DNA from: Temnopleurus reevesii
Taxonomy: Eukaryota; Echinodermata; Echinoidea; Temnopleuroida; Temnopleuridae
Length of the DNA: 10,568 bases
Direction: 5' to 3'
Assembly: GCA_036244855.1 (NCBI GenBank)
Contig: BQKZ01006216.1
Coordinates: 1 to 10,568, forward strand
The position numbers and the translations under genes are program-made. Of the stretch, positions 1 to 6,729 are shown piece after piece. A model generated the notes under the pieces. That model ran no database searches and was not told the origin of the DNA. It saw nothing but the letters and a program-made list of their open reading frames with translations. Positions within the stretch are counted from its first letter, which is position 1; each line of letters opens with the position of its first letter.

Positions 1-359
1 CAATAAATGCAGGTTGAACTGCGTAGTATGAGAGCAGCTTTCGTCTACGTGGTCTCTCATTTTGGGGTAGCGGGACTCACGATCTGTCCGCCACACACAT
101 AATAGATTCTTGATCATTAAGCACAAGAACTGATATACCAGTCATGTCAGTGGGCGGTGTCTCACCAAGATAAGAAAGACTTTCCGAACGACTTCACGCA
201 CGACTGGTATCAGTTCTTGTGCTTAATGATCGAGAATCTTATTCATATTACACTCATTACCTTACTCCAGTCTTTCTTTAAGTTGTGCGTAACTTTAAGA
301 GCGATTTTTTTATAAACACCGCCCAGTCGCGCGTAAAGTCGTTCACAAAGACTTTCTAA
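1..359. repeat. Nested inverted-repeat (foldback-like) segment
   Basis: No gene is visible here. Two inverted repeats overlap. The first pairs 104-143 with 202-239, about 38 bp, nearly perfect apart from a 2-base insertion in the left arm, with a 58-base loop. The second pairs roughly 172-207 with 322-358 (about 27 of 34 matching), and GGGCGGTGT at 152-160 also has its complement near 316-328. The arms interleave, so the segment could fold in two alternative ways. This suits a foldback or MITE-type element, perhaps rearranged. The right arm ends directly against the palindromic unit that begins at 360, so one element may have inserted into the other. No target-site duplication was identified, and the family is not recognised. 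Confidence 0.55.
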
Positions 360-486
360 TTAGGTGGTCTGTCATATTTGGCAGATCACCTGTTGTAATC
401 GTCCGAATTTTCTATGTTTCTTTCTTCCTTTATTAGGTGGTCTGTCATATTTGACAGATCACCTATTGTTATCGTCCGAATTTTCT
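360..486 (+). repeat. Two tandem palindromic units, 73-bp period
   Basis: Units at 360-413 and 433-486 are near-identical, and a third copy lies at 3417-3470. Each begins TTAGGTGGTC and contains an imperfect palindrome of about 30 bp: AGGTGGTCTGTCA pairs with TGACAGATCACCT around a short central AT stretch. A common tail reading ATCGTCCGAATTTTCT follows. The units differ by few bases, one being a G/A change inside the palindrome. They mark the left side of the Helitron-like copies and could form a hairpin in single-stranded DNA or RNA. A degenerate relative may lie near 4068-4092. Confidence 0.8.
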
Positions 487-506
487 TTCTTACTTTATTT
501 TCATTT

Positions 507-1042
507 CCACCTTTTTTGTGTCCAGAATATCTCCAAAGTCTCTCAGTCTAAATTTTTCAAATTTTAGTCATATATCAAGGTCATCAAAAACTCGTTTCTC
601 CAACAAGACCAATATCATGGCGTCATCCTGACGTCATGTAGACGCCATTTTGTAAAATCACATTATCATTCATATCTTCCTTAATAATCATCAATAATCA
701 TTCATATTCACGTCATATGAAGTTCAGGTCAAGGGTCATCAGGTCATGTCATCAAAGTTCATCCAAAGGTCATTACGCGCGCGTACGCCTCCGTCAAAAT
801 GTCAAAATGCTCAAAATCACTTTTGGACCGAATTAGAGTACGTTTCAGGTCATTTTAAGCCTTTCAAAAATTTGCGCGCGCGGACGCACACGCGCGCATC
901 ATTGCGCGTTTCAGCATGAAAACCTCTAAATTCGCCATTTTTGTTGACGTAATCAGATAGAGCATTAAAATTCTTAACAAAATGATACCTTGTTCAACTT
1001 TCTACGACCATTATTAAGGAAATTATCATCTCCCAAAGTATT
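507..1042 (+). repeat. Conserved internal block of the repeat family, copy 1
   Basis: This block aligns without major gaps to 2092-2625 and, in part, to 3514-3747. It contains a TGACGTCATGTAGACGCCAT stretch (CRE-like TGACGTCA), repeated AATCAT motifs, AGGTCA-type half-sites at 726-772, and two CG-rich alternating purine-pyrimidine tracts near 776-790 and 876-900. Open frames over it are short and differ between copies, so it is not coding. Extended conservation between copies without an open frame is what a non-autonomous transposon body shows. Confidence 0.8.
726..772 (+). promoter_or_regulatory. Cluster of nuclear-receptor-like half-sites (DR1 plus DR2)
   Basis: AGGTCA at 726-731, GGGTCA at 733-738 and AGGTCA at 741-746 form a direct repeat with spacing 1 followed by one with spacing 2. 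AGTTCA (756-761) and AGGTCA (767-772) follow. DR1 AGGTCA repeats are the classic sites of RXR, HNF4 and COUP-TF type receptors. The cluster recurs in copy 2 (2311-2357) and in part in copy 3 (3710-3730). The motif match is direct observation; any binding or regulatory effect is inference. Confidence 0.45.
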
Positions 1043-1057
1043 CCGTTCTGATTAAAT

Positions 1058-1151
1058 CTCGATTCTGCATCCGTGTCTTATTTTTGCAAAATCTCCCTTA
1101 TTCTTGCTTGAAATTCTTCCTCCTTGAAATATGTTGTTGCCTGATAAATTC
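1058..1151 (+). repeat. Four-copy module of the mosaic, first copy
   Basis: A segment of about 95 bp starting CTCGATTCTGC and ending near CCTGATAAATTC recurs at 1811-1904, 3046-3138 and 4488-4584. The copies at 1058 and 3046 are followed by tRNA-like sequence. The copies at 1811 and 4488 are followed by the Helitron-like right end. Similarity between 1058 and 1811 is high up to GATRAATTC and then stops. No coding potential is consistent across copies. Confidence 0.7.
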
Positions 1152-1264
1152 ACTTGCCATATGGGTTCGGCTTTTATATTCTGATGTCATTGTCATGCTT
1201 AATTTTGAGGGCCAAAAAGGGTTATACGGATCCGATTTTCAATTTACGTGTATTATGAACGGGG

Positions 1265-1337
1265 AATATCCTAGCTCAATCGGTAGGGCGTTTACCTCCC
1301 AACCTCGAAGATCCGGGTTCGAGTCCCGCCTCTGACA
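1265..1337 (+). pseudogene. tRNA-like Pol III unit (tRNA relic or SINE head, CCC in anticodon position)
   Basis: The segment fits tRNA numbering exactly over 73 positions. TAGCTCAATCGG at 1272-1283 is a full A-box, and GGTTCGAGTCC at 1316-1326 is a full B-box. The D stem (GCTC with GGGC) and four of five T-stem pairs form. A seven-base loop CTCCCAA at 1296-1302 would place CCC (glycine) at 34-36. The acceptor stem (AATATCC against CTCTGAC) and the anticodon stem (TTTAC against CCTCG) do not pair, so this is not a working tRNA. A run of eight T (1338-1345) follows at once, as in a Pol III terminator. It is either a tRNA-derived SINE head or a decayed tRNA gene carried in the repeat. A remnant lies in copy 2 near 3286. 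Confidence 0.7.
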
Positions 1338-1345
1338 TTTTTTTT
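1338..1345 (+). terminator. T8 run, likely Pol III terminator of the tRNA-like unit
   Basis: Eight consecutive T begin directly after the last position of the tRNA-like unit. Four or more T on the coding strand terminate Pol III. The following 30 bases are also T-rich. The related copy 2 has T6 at 3307-3312 in the same place. Confidence 0.5.
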
Positions 1346-1727
1346 CAACTTTTTTTTTCTTCTCTATTTTTTTTACTCATTGTATTCATCATATCCATCA
1401 AGAAAAATAGAAGTTGACGTCGCATTTTTTTAAATAAATAATTTGCAATTTATTTTTTATTAAGGTCAAAGGTCACTAATATAATGCGTCAGTAAAAGTA
1501 TGGCATATTGGTACTCAAAATATTGGAAATTTAATGACAAATATGATTACAATACTTGTTGTCGTAATTCTTCAAAATAACCTTACAAATTTATGGGAAT
1601 TTATCGATTACATCGTCAATATTGGTCGTCATGCGCCAAAATTTTGATATGTTGTAGCTGACAGAATTTCCTACGAAATAAATGCTCAGTATTTTTCAGT
1701 CTGACAACGTTAACATGGTGCAATTGG

Positions 1728-1746
1728 ATATATATATATATATATA
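1728..1746. repeat. (TA)n microsatellite
   Basis: Uninterrupted alternating A/T of 19 bases between the tRNA-like unit and the right-end module of copy 1. It is not found at the same place in copy 3. Confidence 0.9.
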
Positions 1747-1782
1747 AAAAGGCATGTCTATTTCATCCTTTCCACACGTTTT

Positions 1783-2078
1783 CTCTATGAAAAACGATTT
1801 CTGATGAAAACTTGATTCTTCATCTTTGTCTTATTTCTGCAATATCTCCCTTATTCTTGCTTGAAATTCTTCGTCCTTGAATTATGTTCTTGCCTGATGA
1901 ATTCTCATCGGCCATCTTTGAAAAATATAAAATAACAAACTTTAACCTCCTCTTCATTTTCGGACGACAAACAAAAATTTATTTTTACTTAGCCTATTAT
2001 GTTAGGCAATTCTTCTCACAAAAATGATCCTCCAAGACAGGCCACCTAATTCGTCCCAATGACGAATTAGATGTCTAG
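1783..2078 (+). mobile_element. Helitron-like 3' end, copy 1
   Basis: About 295 bp aligns to 4461-4776. The terminal part has CTAATTCGTC (2046-2055) and GACGAATTAG (2061-2070), a perfect 10-bp stem with a 5-base loop, then ATGT, then CTAG (2075-2078) followed by T. Sequence identity between the two copies ends at CTAG-T: what follows is TTAATG here and GTTTAT in the other copy. Hairpin plus CTRR followed by a host T is the diagnostic Helitron 3' terminus. GACAGGCCACCTAATT (2036-2051) also matches the complement of 358-373 at 15 of 16 positions, which a canonical Helitron would not require. Confidence 0.65.
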
Positions 2079-2310
2079 TTTAATGTTATCGACACCTTTT
2101 TTGTGGCCAGAATATCTCTAAAGTCCTTCAGTCTAAATTCTTCAGATTTTAGTCATATATTAGGGTCATTAAAAACTCGTTTCTCCAACAAGACCGATGT
2201 CATGGAGTCATCTTGACGTCATGTAGACGCCATTTTGTAAAATCAAATGATCATCCATATCTTCCTAAATAATCATCAATAATCATTCATATTCACATCA
2301 TATAAACTTC

Positions 2311-2357
2311 AGGTCAGGGGTCATCAGGTCATGTCATCAAAGTTCATCCAAAGGTCA
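2311..2357 (+). promoter_or_regulatory. Nuclear-receptor-like half-site cluster, copy 2
   Basis: AGGTCA (2311-2316), GGGTCA (2318-2323) and AGGTCA (2326-2331) keep the DR1 and DR2 spacings of copy 1, followed by AGTTCA (2341-2346) and AGGTCA (2352-2357). The spacer base between the first two half-sites is G here and A in copy 1. Preserved spacing may reflect recent common origin rather than function. Confidence 0.4.
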
Positions 2358-3285
2358 TTACGCGCGCGTACGCGTCCGTCAAAATTTAAAAATGCCCCAA
2401 ATCATCTACAATTAAGTTTCCATAGGTTTCAGGTCATTTTAAGCCTTTCAAAAAATTGCGCGCGCGGACGGATACGCGCGCGTCATTGTGTGTTTCCCCA
2501 TGAAAAAGTCTAAATTTGCCATTTCTGTTGACGTAGTCAAATAGAGCATGAAATTATGAACAAAATGATACATTGTTCAACTTTCTACGACCATTATTAA
2601 GGAAATTATCATCTCCCAAAGTATTCTTCTCCCAAAGCCTCTTCTTAGGCCGAATATGGTCAAAAACATGCCTTGAAGAAAGACTATGTATCTCGTAAAC
2701 GAGTCCATTGACACCCCGATTTGACACCCCGATTGTAGACATGGTTCCATGTATAAATTAAGCATCATAAACATTTCTACGCCATCAGAATGGCGCCTGA
2801 ACTCAAAATTTCATTTTTTCAAAAATTACGTCATAAATTCTAAGGTAATTTAACCACAAATCTGTTAACGATGGTCGATGCGCGTCCGGCTCCTGATGTT
2901 GTAGCCAAGGCAGTTCTCTACAAGTTCCATATATTCATGTTCTAATCGAAGCACTAAACCGGGCTCTAGCAGCACGGTAAACATTGGTATGTCAATTTTC
3001 ACTGCTTTACACGTAATCCCTATGGGAGACGACTCCTGTGTAAAACTTGATTCTGCCTTCCATTACTCTTTTCGCAAAAGATCGCTTATTATTGCTCAAA
3101 ATTCCTCGTCTTTGAAATATGTTGTAGGCTGATAAATTATCTTGCTACATGGGTTGGGGATTTCCAGTACAATAAGAGCAACATTCTTTATTTCCTACTC
3201 TCCCACGCGATAGCCGGAACAGGATTTTTCCACTACGTGTATTATGAACGGAGACAAAGACGGATGTTGGTTGGGAGAGGTACCC

Positions 3286-3312
3286 GGTTCGAGACCAACC
3301 AGGGCATTTTTT
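3286..3312 (+). pseudogene. Remnant of the tRNA-like Pol III unit
   Basis: GGTTCGAGACC at 3286-3296 is an intact B-box-type sequence. It sits after the same TACGTGTATTATGAACGG lead-in as the unit at 1265 and is followed by GGCA and a T6 run (3307-3312), then more T. The A-box region is lost and the interval shortened. GGTTGG at 3268-3273 pairs with CCAACC at 3295-3300, so the remnant could form a simple hairpin. It should not give a tRNA. Confidence 0.55.
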
Positions 3313-3470
3313 GGGGTTTTTTTTTTTCACTTTTATTTTTCTTCTCCTTTTTTTCAGATGATCTAATAAATATAGCCAACGTTAATTTCGCGAATTTCAA
3401 TTTTTTTCTTGACTTTTTAGGTGGTCAGTCATATTTGACAGATCACCTATTGTAATCGTCCGAATTTTCT

Positions 3471-3505
3471 TTCTTACTTTCTTTCTTTCTTTCTTACTTT
3501 CTTTA
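3471..3505 (+). repeat. CTTT/CTTA microsatellite
   Basis: A pyrimidine-rich tract of TTTC/CTTA tetranucleotide repeats directly after the palindromic unit of copy 3. It is expanded relative to the short TTTCTTTCTTAC segment at the same place in copy 1. Confidence 0.85.
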
Positions 3506-4460
3506 TTTTTATTTCCACCTTTTCTCTCAGTCTAAATTCTTCAAATTATAGTCATATATCAAGGTCATCAAAAACTCGTTTCTCCAACAAGACCAATGTC
3601 ATGGCGTCATCGTGACGTCATGTAGACGCCATTTTGTAAAATCACATTATCATTCATATCTTCCTAAATAATCATCAATAATCATTCATAATCACGTCAT
3701 ATAAACTTCAGGTCAAGGGTCATCAGGTCATGTCATCAAAGTTCATCACAAATTCATCACAAATATCTCAGAGCAGTAATTCTGTCCTATAAACAAGCTT
3801 TGCAAAGTTTGCAGTTATCACAACTGTGTTAAAAAAAAAATCTTCGTATTCGTAAAGAATTTTGCTGTCATTATTTGGTGTCATCATATCTGTGGAGAGC
3901 TCTACATTTCGATCAGAAGTTTGTGATCCTATTTTCTTCCTCGTATATTACATTGAAAATTCATCCTCATAAAAGGGTTGCATGACATTTCTTAAAGTCA
4001 TCATAAAACAGAAATTATTCCTTCATGAACCTGAAATGATTTGTTTTACTTAAAAGTTTGCCTTGAAGTATCAAATCACCTATTGGAATCGATCTGTTAT
4101 GAGATCATCGAGAATTCGATTCAACCTAACGGGAACACATTTTGAACACCTTTTGTGATCGCCATGAAAGCGAATTTCAACTATATGTTTTGGACTTGCT
4201 CGATTTATTTCTTGGATAATATTATTAACATATAACGTCAACCTGTATAGGCTGTAAAGCGGACCATAACTTTAAGATTTTACTTAATCAAGCAATCCAA
4301 ACATTCGTTCACCTGTTCGTGAATAAAATGTTTTTATGATAAAAATATTCTCCCGATTTGGTAGTCCTGATATTGTTGGCCTATTTTCATTATAATGATG
4401 ATAGATACATGTGTAAATATTTAGGCTTCCCAACGTTTAATAATTTATATTCAAGCACAC

Positions 4461-4776
4461 TTTATGAGAAACGAACTCTGATGCAAACTTTATTCTTCCT
4501 CCTTGTCTTACTTTTGCAATATCTCACTTATTCTTGCTCGAAATGCTTCGTCCTTGAAATAATTATGTTGTTGCCTGATGAATTCTCATCGGCCATCTTC
4601 GAAAAATATTAAATGTCAAATAACAAACTTAAACCTCCTCCTCATTTTCGAGAAAATTCGGACGACAAACTAAAATTTATTTTTACTTAGCCTATTATGT
4701 TACGCAATTTTTCTAAAAAAAATGATCCTCCAAGACAGGCCACCTAATTCGTCCCAATGACGAATTAAATGTCTAG
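4461..4776 (+). mobile_element. Helitron-like 3' end, copy 3
   Basis: This aligns to 1783-2078 with small indels. The hairpin is CTAATTCGTC (4744-4753) with GACGAATTAA (4759-4768). One stem base is changed relative to copy 1, so nine of ten pairs remain. ATGT and CTAG (4773-4776) follow, then T at 4777. The changed stem base suggests this copy is older or no longer mobile. Confidence 0.65.
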
Positions 4777-5132
4777 TGTTTATTTTGCTTTTATAGTTCT
4801 TAGCGAATCTTAATATTGGTGGTGGGATATTAATAATTTGTTTTTCATGATAACTATTCACTGCAATAATGCTTTCGGGCGATCAAAGCCTGAGTCCAAA
4901 TACCCAATTGACTGGCGCAAATAATCTCCAAAGATTGAAGAGCCCCATCCTTCTACATCTTTAAGTGGACATGAATTTATCATTTCTCTATTTTCCAAGG
5001 GGCATACACTCTACAGCAGCTCTGCTCTGCAGGCTGCGCTTTTTAGTAGACCCACTTTTTCCTGTCACGTCGTTATTTTTGTTCTCACCAATAGACGGGG
5101 GTACTAATAGAAGCAAATTTTACGCATACCTC
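4777..5132. other. No recognised feature
   Basis: AT-rich sequence between the right end of copy 3 and the candidate minus-strand exon. A plus-strand frame of 67 codons (4965-5168) has a hydrophobic but unrecognisable translation, and I do not consider it a gene. If the minus-strand gene ends at 5133, its 3' UTR would lie here. The first clear AATAAA on the minus strand is near 4784-4779, about 350 bases downstream. Confidence 0.5.
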
Positions 5133-5341
5133 TTACTGCTTACACAAAGGCTGTTCCTGACAACCTGAAAGCTTGCCCAAGGCTTGCCCGACATAGCAAC
5201 AAGTAATATTTGGAAACTGAATTCCAAGTATTGTTATCAACCGGTCTATACGCTCGTAAGCAAGTGAATGCGAAAAGGTGATCCCACTTTGGCAAAACCT
5301 CCTTAGAATAATTTCAATGAAGCATTTAGCCATTGGGGGAT
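5133..5341 (-). CDS. Candidate downstream exon of the WSC-domain gene (possible terminal exon)
   Basis: Product not recognised. Read on the minus strand, a pyrimidine-rich tract followed by ATATTAG forms a good splice acceptor just before 5341. The frame is then open to TAA at 5133, 68 residues with six cysteines. The exon would start with AT, completing a codon whose first base is the A left at the donor of the WSC exon (6139). The joined codon would be AAT, so frame and phase match. There is no clear domain: CFIE near the start and a C-terminal stretch with GKLSGCQEQPLC loosely recall a C-type lectin ending, but I do not claim it. GTAAGC (from 5143) and GTAAGA (from 5136) could serve as donors before the stop, in which case it is an internal exon. 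It could also be a chance open frame. Confidence 0.35.
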
Positions 5342-6138
5342 CTAATATCGAAAAAATTATTTGGAATTCATAATGACAAATTTATTACATATTTATTTTT
5401 ACTTCTGAAATACCATATTTATCTGTGCAAATTTGGGGAAAAAACCCTCCAAATTTCTCAGCTTTTAAGTCATTGGTCAAACAACAAAGAATTAGTGAAT
5501 ATTACATAGCAAAAAAATAACAAGTTATCAGCTCATTTCCACAAATGGCGATTCGAACTATGACACATTGACAGTGTCCTTGCAACCCTACTATTGAATT
5601 TATTTGTTCAAATATTTTTAATTTGTACCCTACATATTTGCCAGGTGTTATATGTTTTCCATGTACATTTTAATATTTTTGCTTACTGCTCTATCTATGA
5701 TTGTAATTATAATGTCCAAATGTTAACATTCCTGGAGTGTAAGATTCAAGCATATTTTGATGTATTTTCTGCCTTCATGAGGTGGGGTGGGATGGAGTTG
5801 TTTCGTGTTTTTGTTTTATTTTGATGTTCACACCTTTTTTATTACTACTGAATTATGCATTCTTGTAAATATTGTGATTATTGTATGATTTTAATAAACA
5901 ATTGTTAAATATAGGAAAAAAAAAACCTTTCAACATGATTTTCCATTAAAAAAAAAAAGAAACGCACAAAAATTTGAATCTATTAGTAAACCCGCCTATT
6001 GATTTATGAGAGAATAAAATACAAATTAAATTATTATTTTACTACATGAATCATATTATGAATCAAGATTTAATTAGTATTTTTTTAGTTTATGGAAGGC
6101 TGAACTGAATTGAAATCTCATAGAAAAGTTATACTCAC
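5342..6138 (-). other. Inferred intron between the WSC exon and the candidate downstream exon
   Basis: This is bounded by GTGAGTATAA at the donor (from 6138) and ATATTAG at the acceptor (5342). It is AT-rich, with A11 at 5948-5958, and without a recognisable exon on the minus strand. On the plus strand it holds a polyadenylation-signal and A-tract combination (5893-5925). The intron is inferred from splice signals and phase agreement only. Confidence 0.35.
5893..5925 (+). other. Plus-strand polyadenylation signal followed by A10 tract
   Basis: AATAAA at 5893-5898 is followed 17 bases later by ten A (5916-5925). This spacing matches a cleaved and polyadenylated transcript copied back into DNA. 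Upstream, 5594-5824 is an open frame of 76 codons, but it is AT-rich with a low-complexity hydrophobic translation, and it reads like a 3' UTR rather than a protein. Either a retroposed 3' end lies here or a plus-strand transcript ends antisense to the WSC gene. I found no target-site duplication of the flanking CCTTTCAACATG upstream. Confidence 0.35.
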
Positions 6139-6432
6139 TTGTAAAAACTGCTATGTATCCTGTGCCTCCACAGCTCTCTGTGTGATCACCTGTACATTGC
6201 ATCAAGCAGTATACATCGGTTCTAAATCCATGTCGTTTATAATTTTCATTAGCTGTACCACAGTAGCATTCGTTTCCGTTTTCAACTCCTGCATAAACAT
6301 ACTGGTTACTCGTCGATTGATCGCAAAATGCGATGCAATGAGATATTGACATATCTGGATCGTTCATTAGGGAGTCGCCGGAAAACACTCTAGCATTTAC
6401 ATTATCCTCAAAACATCCGAGATATCTTTCAT
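6139..6432 (-). CDS. Internal exon encoding one WSC domain
   Basis: This 98-codon exon encodes a single WSC domain, a cysteine-rich, presumed carbohydrate-binding extracellular module found in yeast Wsc sensors, polycystin-1, Kremen and WSCD proteins. Seen directly: the start ERYLGCFED, then RVFSGDSL, ISHCIAFC, YVYAGVENGNECYCG, VYCLMQCTGD and ESCGGTGYIAVFT. These match the family order of YxGCxxD, CxxxC, GxxxGxxCYCG, CxxxCxG and CGG, and the eight cysteines expected. The acceptor is TTTATTACAG before 6432 and the donor is GTGAGTATAA from 6138. The exon begins with two bases and ends with one base of split codons, so it is phase 1-1, the class used in extracellular domain shuffling. The frame reads on through the donor to a stop at 6074, which would be intron retention. 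The rest of the gene is not identified, so no symbol is given. The gene may carry several WSC exons outside the window. Confidence 0.9.
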
Positions 6433-6657
6433 CTGTAATAAATCAGAATAGTGCGGATTTATATGGCGCCTTTCCAATCAGTTTTTCTACTCAAAGTGGT
6501 CACTGGATGGCAATTGGGTGACTTCAAGACCGGTGTGCGTTGTTGGTGTTGGTGTTGAGAGAGCAGATCGGCCCGTGGACCGAGCCTCCAACACCGCTGG
6601 TCGGTTTACAGAAGCGATACGATCGCCATATCGATCGCCCAACACCAACCACAATAC

Positions 6658-6673
6658 CGAGTGACGTCACTCG
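6658..6673. promoter_or_regulatory. 16-bp perfect palindrome with CRE core
   Basis: CGAGTGACGTCACTCG is self-complementary over 16 bases and contains TGACGTCA, the full CREB/ATF site. It lies beside the CAACACC-rich end. GTGACGTCA resembles the GGTGACTTCA at the element's outer ends, so it may be an internal or older transposon end rather than a regulatory site. Confidence 0.4.
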
Positions 6674-6729
6674 CGCTCGCACAAAGCCTCGCGAAAAGCT
6701 CGACGATAAAACAGTTTTCGGTCCGAAAT

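Larger units (their letters stand above)
360..2078 (+). mobile_element. Helitron-like non-autonomous element, copy 1
   Basis: This is the most complete of three related copies. From left to right it holds two palindromic units (360-413, 433-486), a long conserved block (507-1042) with AGGTCA-type half-sites and alternating CG tracts, a module at 1058-1151, a tRNA-like unit (1265-1337), a less conserved AT-rich stretch with a TA microsatellite, a second version of the 1058 module (1811-1904), and a right end with hairpin, ATGT and CTAG followed by T. Canonical Helitrons end with a hairpin just upstream of CTRR and insert between A and T, which this right end fits. The left end does not show the expected TC start, so the left boundary is uncertain. 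No Rep/helicase coding sequence is present, so it would be non-autonomous. Alternatively, it is a composite of several smaller repeats. Confidence 0.55.
2092..3416 (+). mobile_element. Helitron-like element, copy 2 (both ends missing)
   Basis: This begins 13 bases after the end of copy 1 without the palindromic unit and aligns to 507-1042 up to 2625. Then 2626-3045 is diverged or unrelated, with only faint similarity to the interior of copy 1. The four-copy module follows at 3046-3138, then a stretch sharing TACGTGTATTATGAACGG with copy 1 and a damaged tRNA-like unit. No hairpin-CTAG end is present: copy 3 begins at 3417. The stretch 2705-2735 holds a short tandem duplication of TTGACACCCCGAT. 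Small open frames on both strands here have no recognisable product. Confidence 0.5.
3417..4776 (+). mobile_element. Helitron-like element, copy 3
   Basis: This starts with a palindromic unit (3417-3470), followed by a CTTT-rich tract and the conserved block (3514-3747), which lacks about 20 bases around the GTGTCCAG segment of copy 1. The block breaks off after AAAGTTCATC, so the CG-rich tracts and the tRNA-like unit are absent. Positions 3748-4460 are AT-rich, with no gene or recognised repeat apart from a short ATTCATCACAA duplication and an A10 run near 3831. The four-copy module (4488-4584) and the right end (to CTAG at 4773-4776) complete it. An internal replacement of the middle portion would explain the structure. 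Confidence 0.5.

Noticed and set aside
360..486. CRISPR array
   Set aside because: There are only two adjacent palindromic units with one short spacer, a third far away, no cas genes, and a eukaryotic setting.
1084..1335. 83-codon plus-strand frame ending in a GFESRL-type sequence
   Set aside because: The last 20 codons are the translated tRNA-like unit, a familiar false protein. The rest overlaps a repeat whose other copies do not keep the frame.
1265..1337. A functional tRNA-Gly (CCC) gene
   Set aside because: The anticodon and acceptor stems have essentially no pairing, so a mature tRNA could not form, despite correct boxes and spacing.
2331..2513. 60-codon frame rich in Arg and Ser
   Set aside because: It crosses the half-site cluster and CG-alternating tracts of the repeat block. 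The equivalent stretch in copy 1 does not conserve it.
5089..5103. 15-base microexon on the minus strand between ATTAG and GTGAGA
   Set aside because: Acceptor- and donor-like signals flank 15 bases, but so short an exon cannot be supported without transcript data.
4965..5168. 67-codon hydrophobic plus-strand frame
   Set aside because: No signal peptide logic beyond general hydrophobicity, no recognisable domain and no supporting splice context. It is antisense to the better-supported minus-strand frame at its end.
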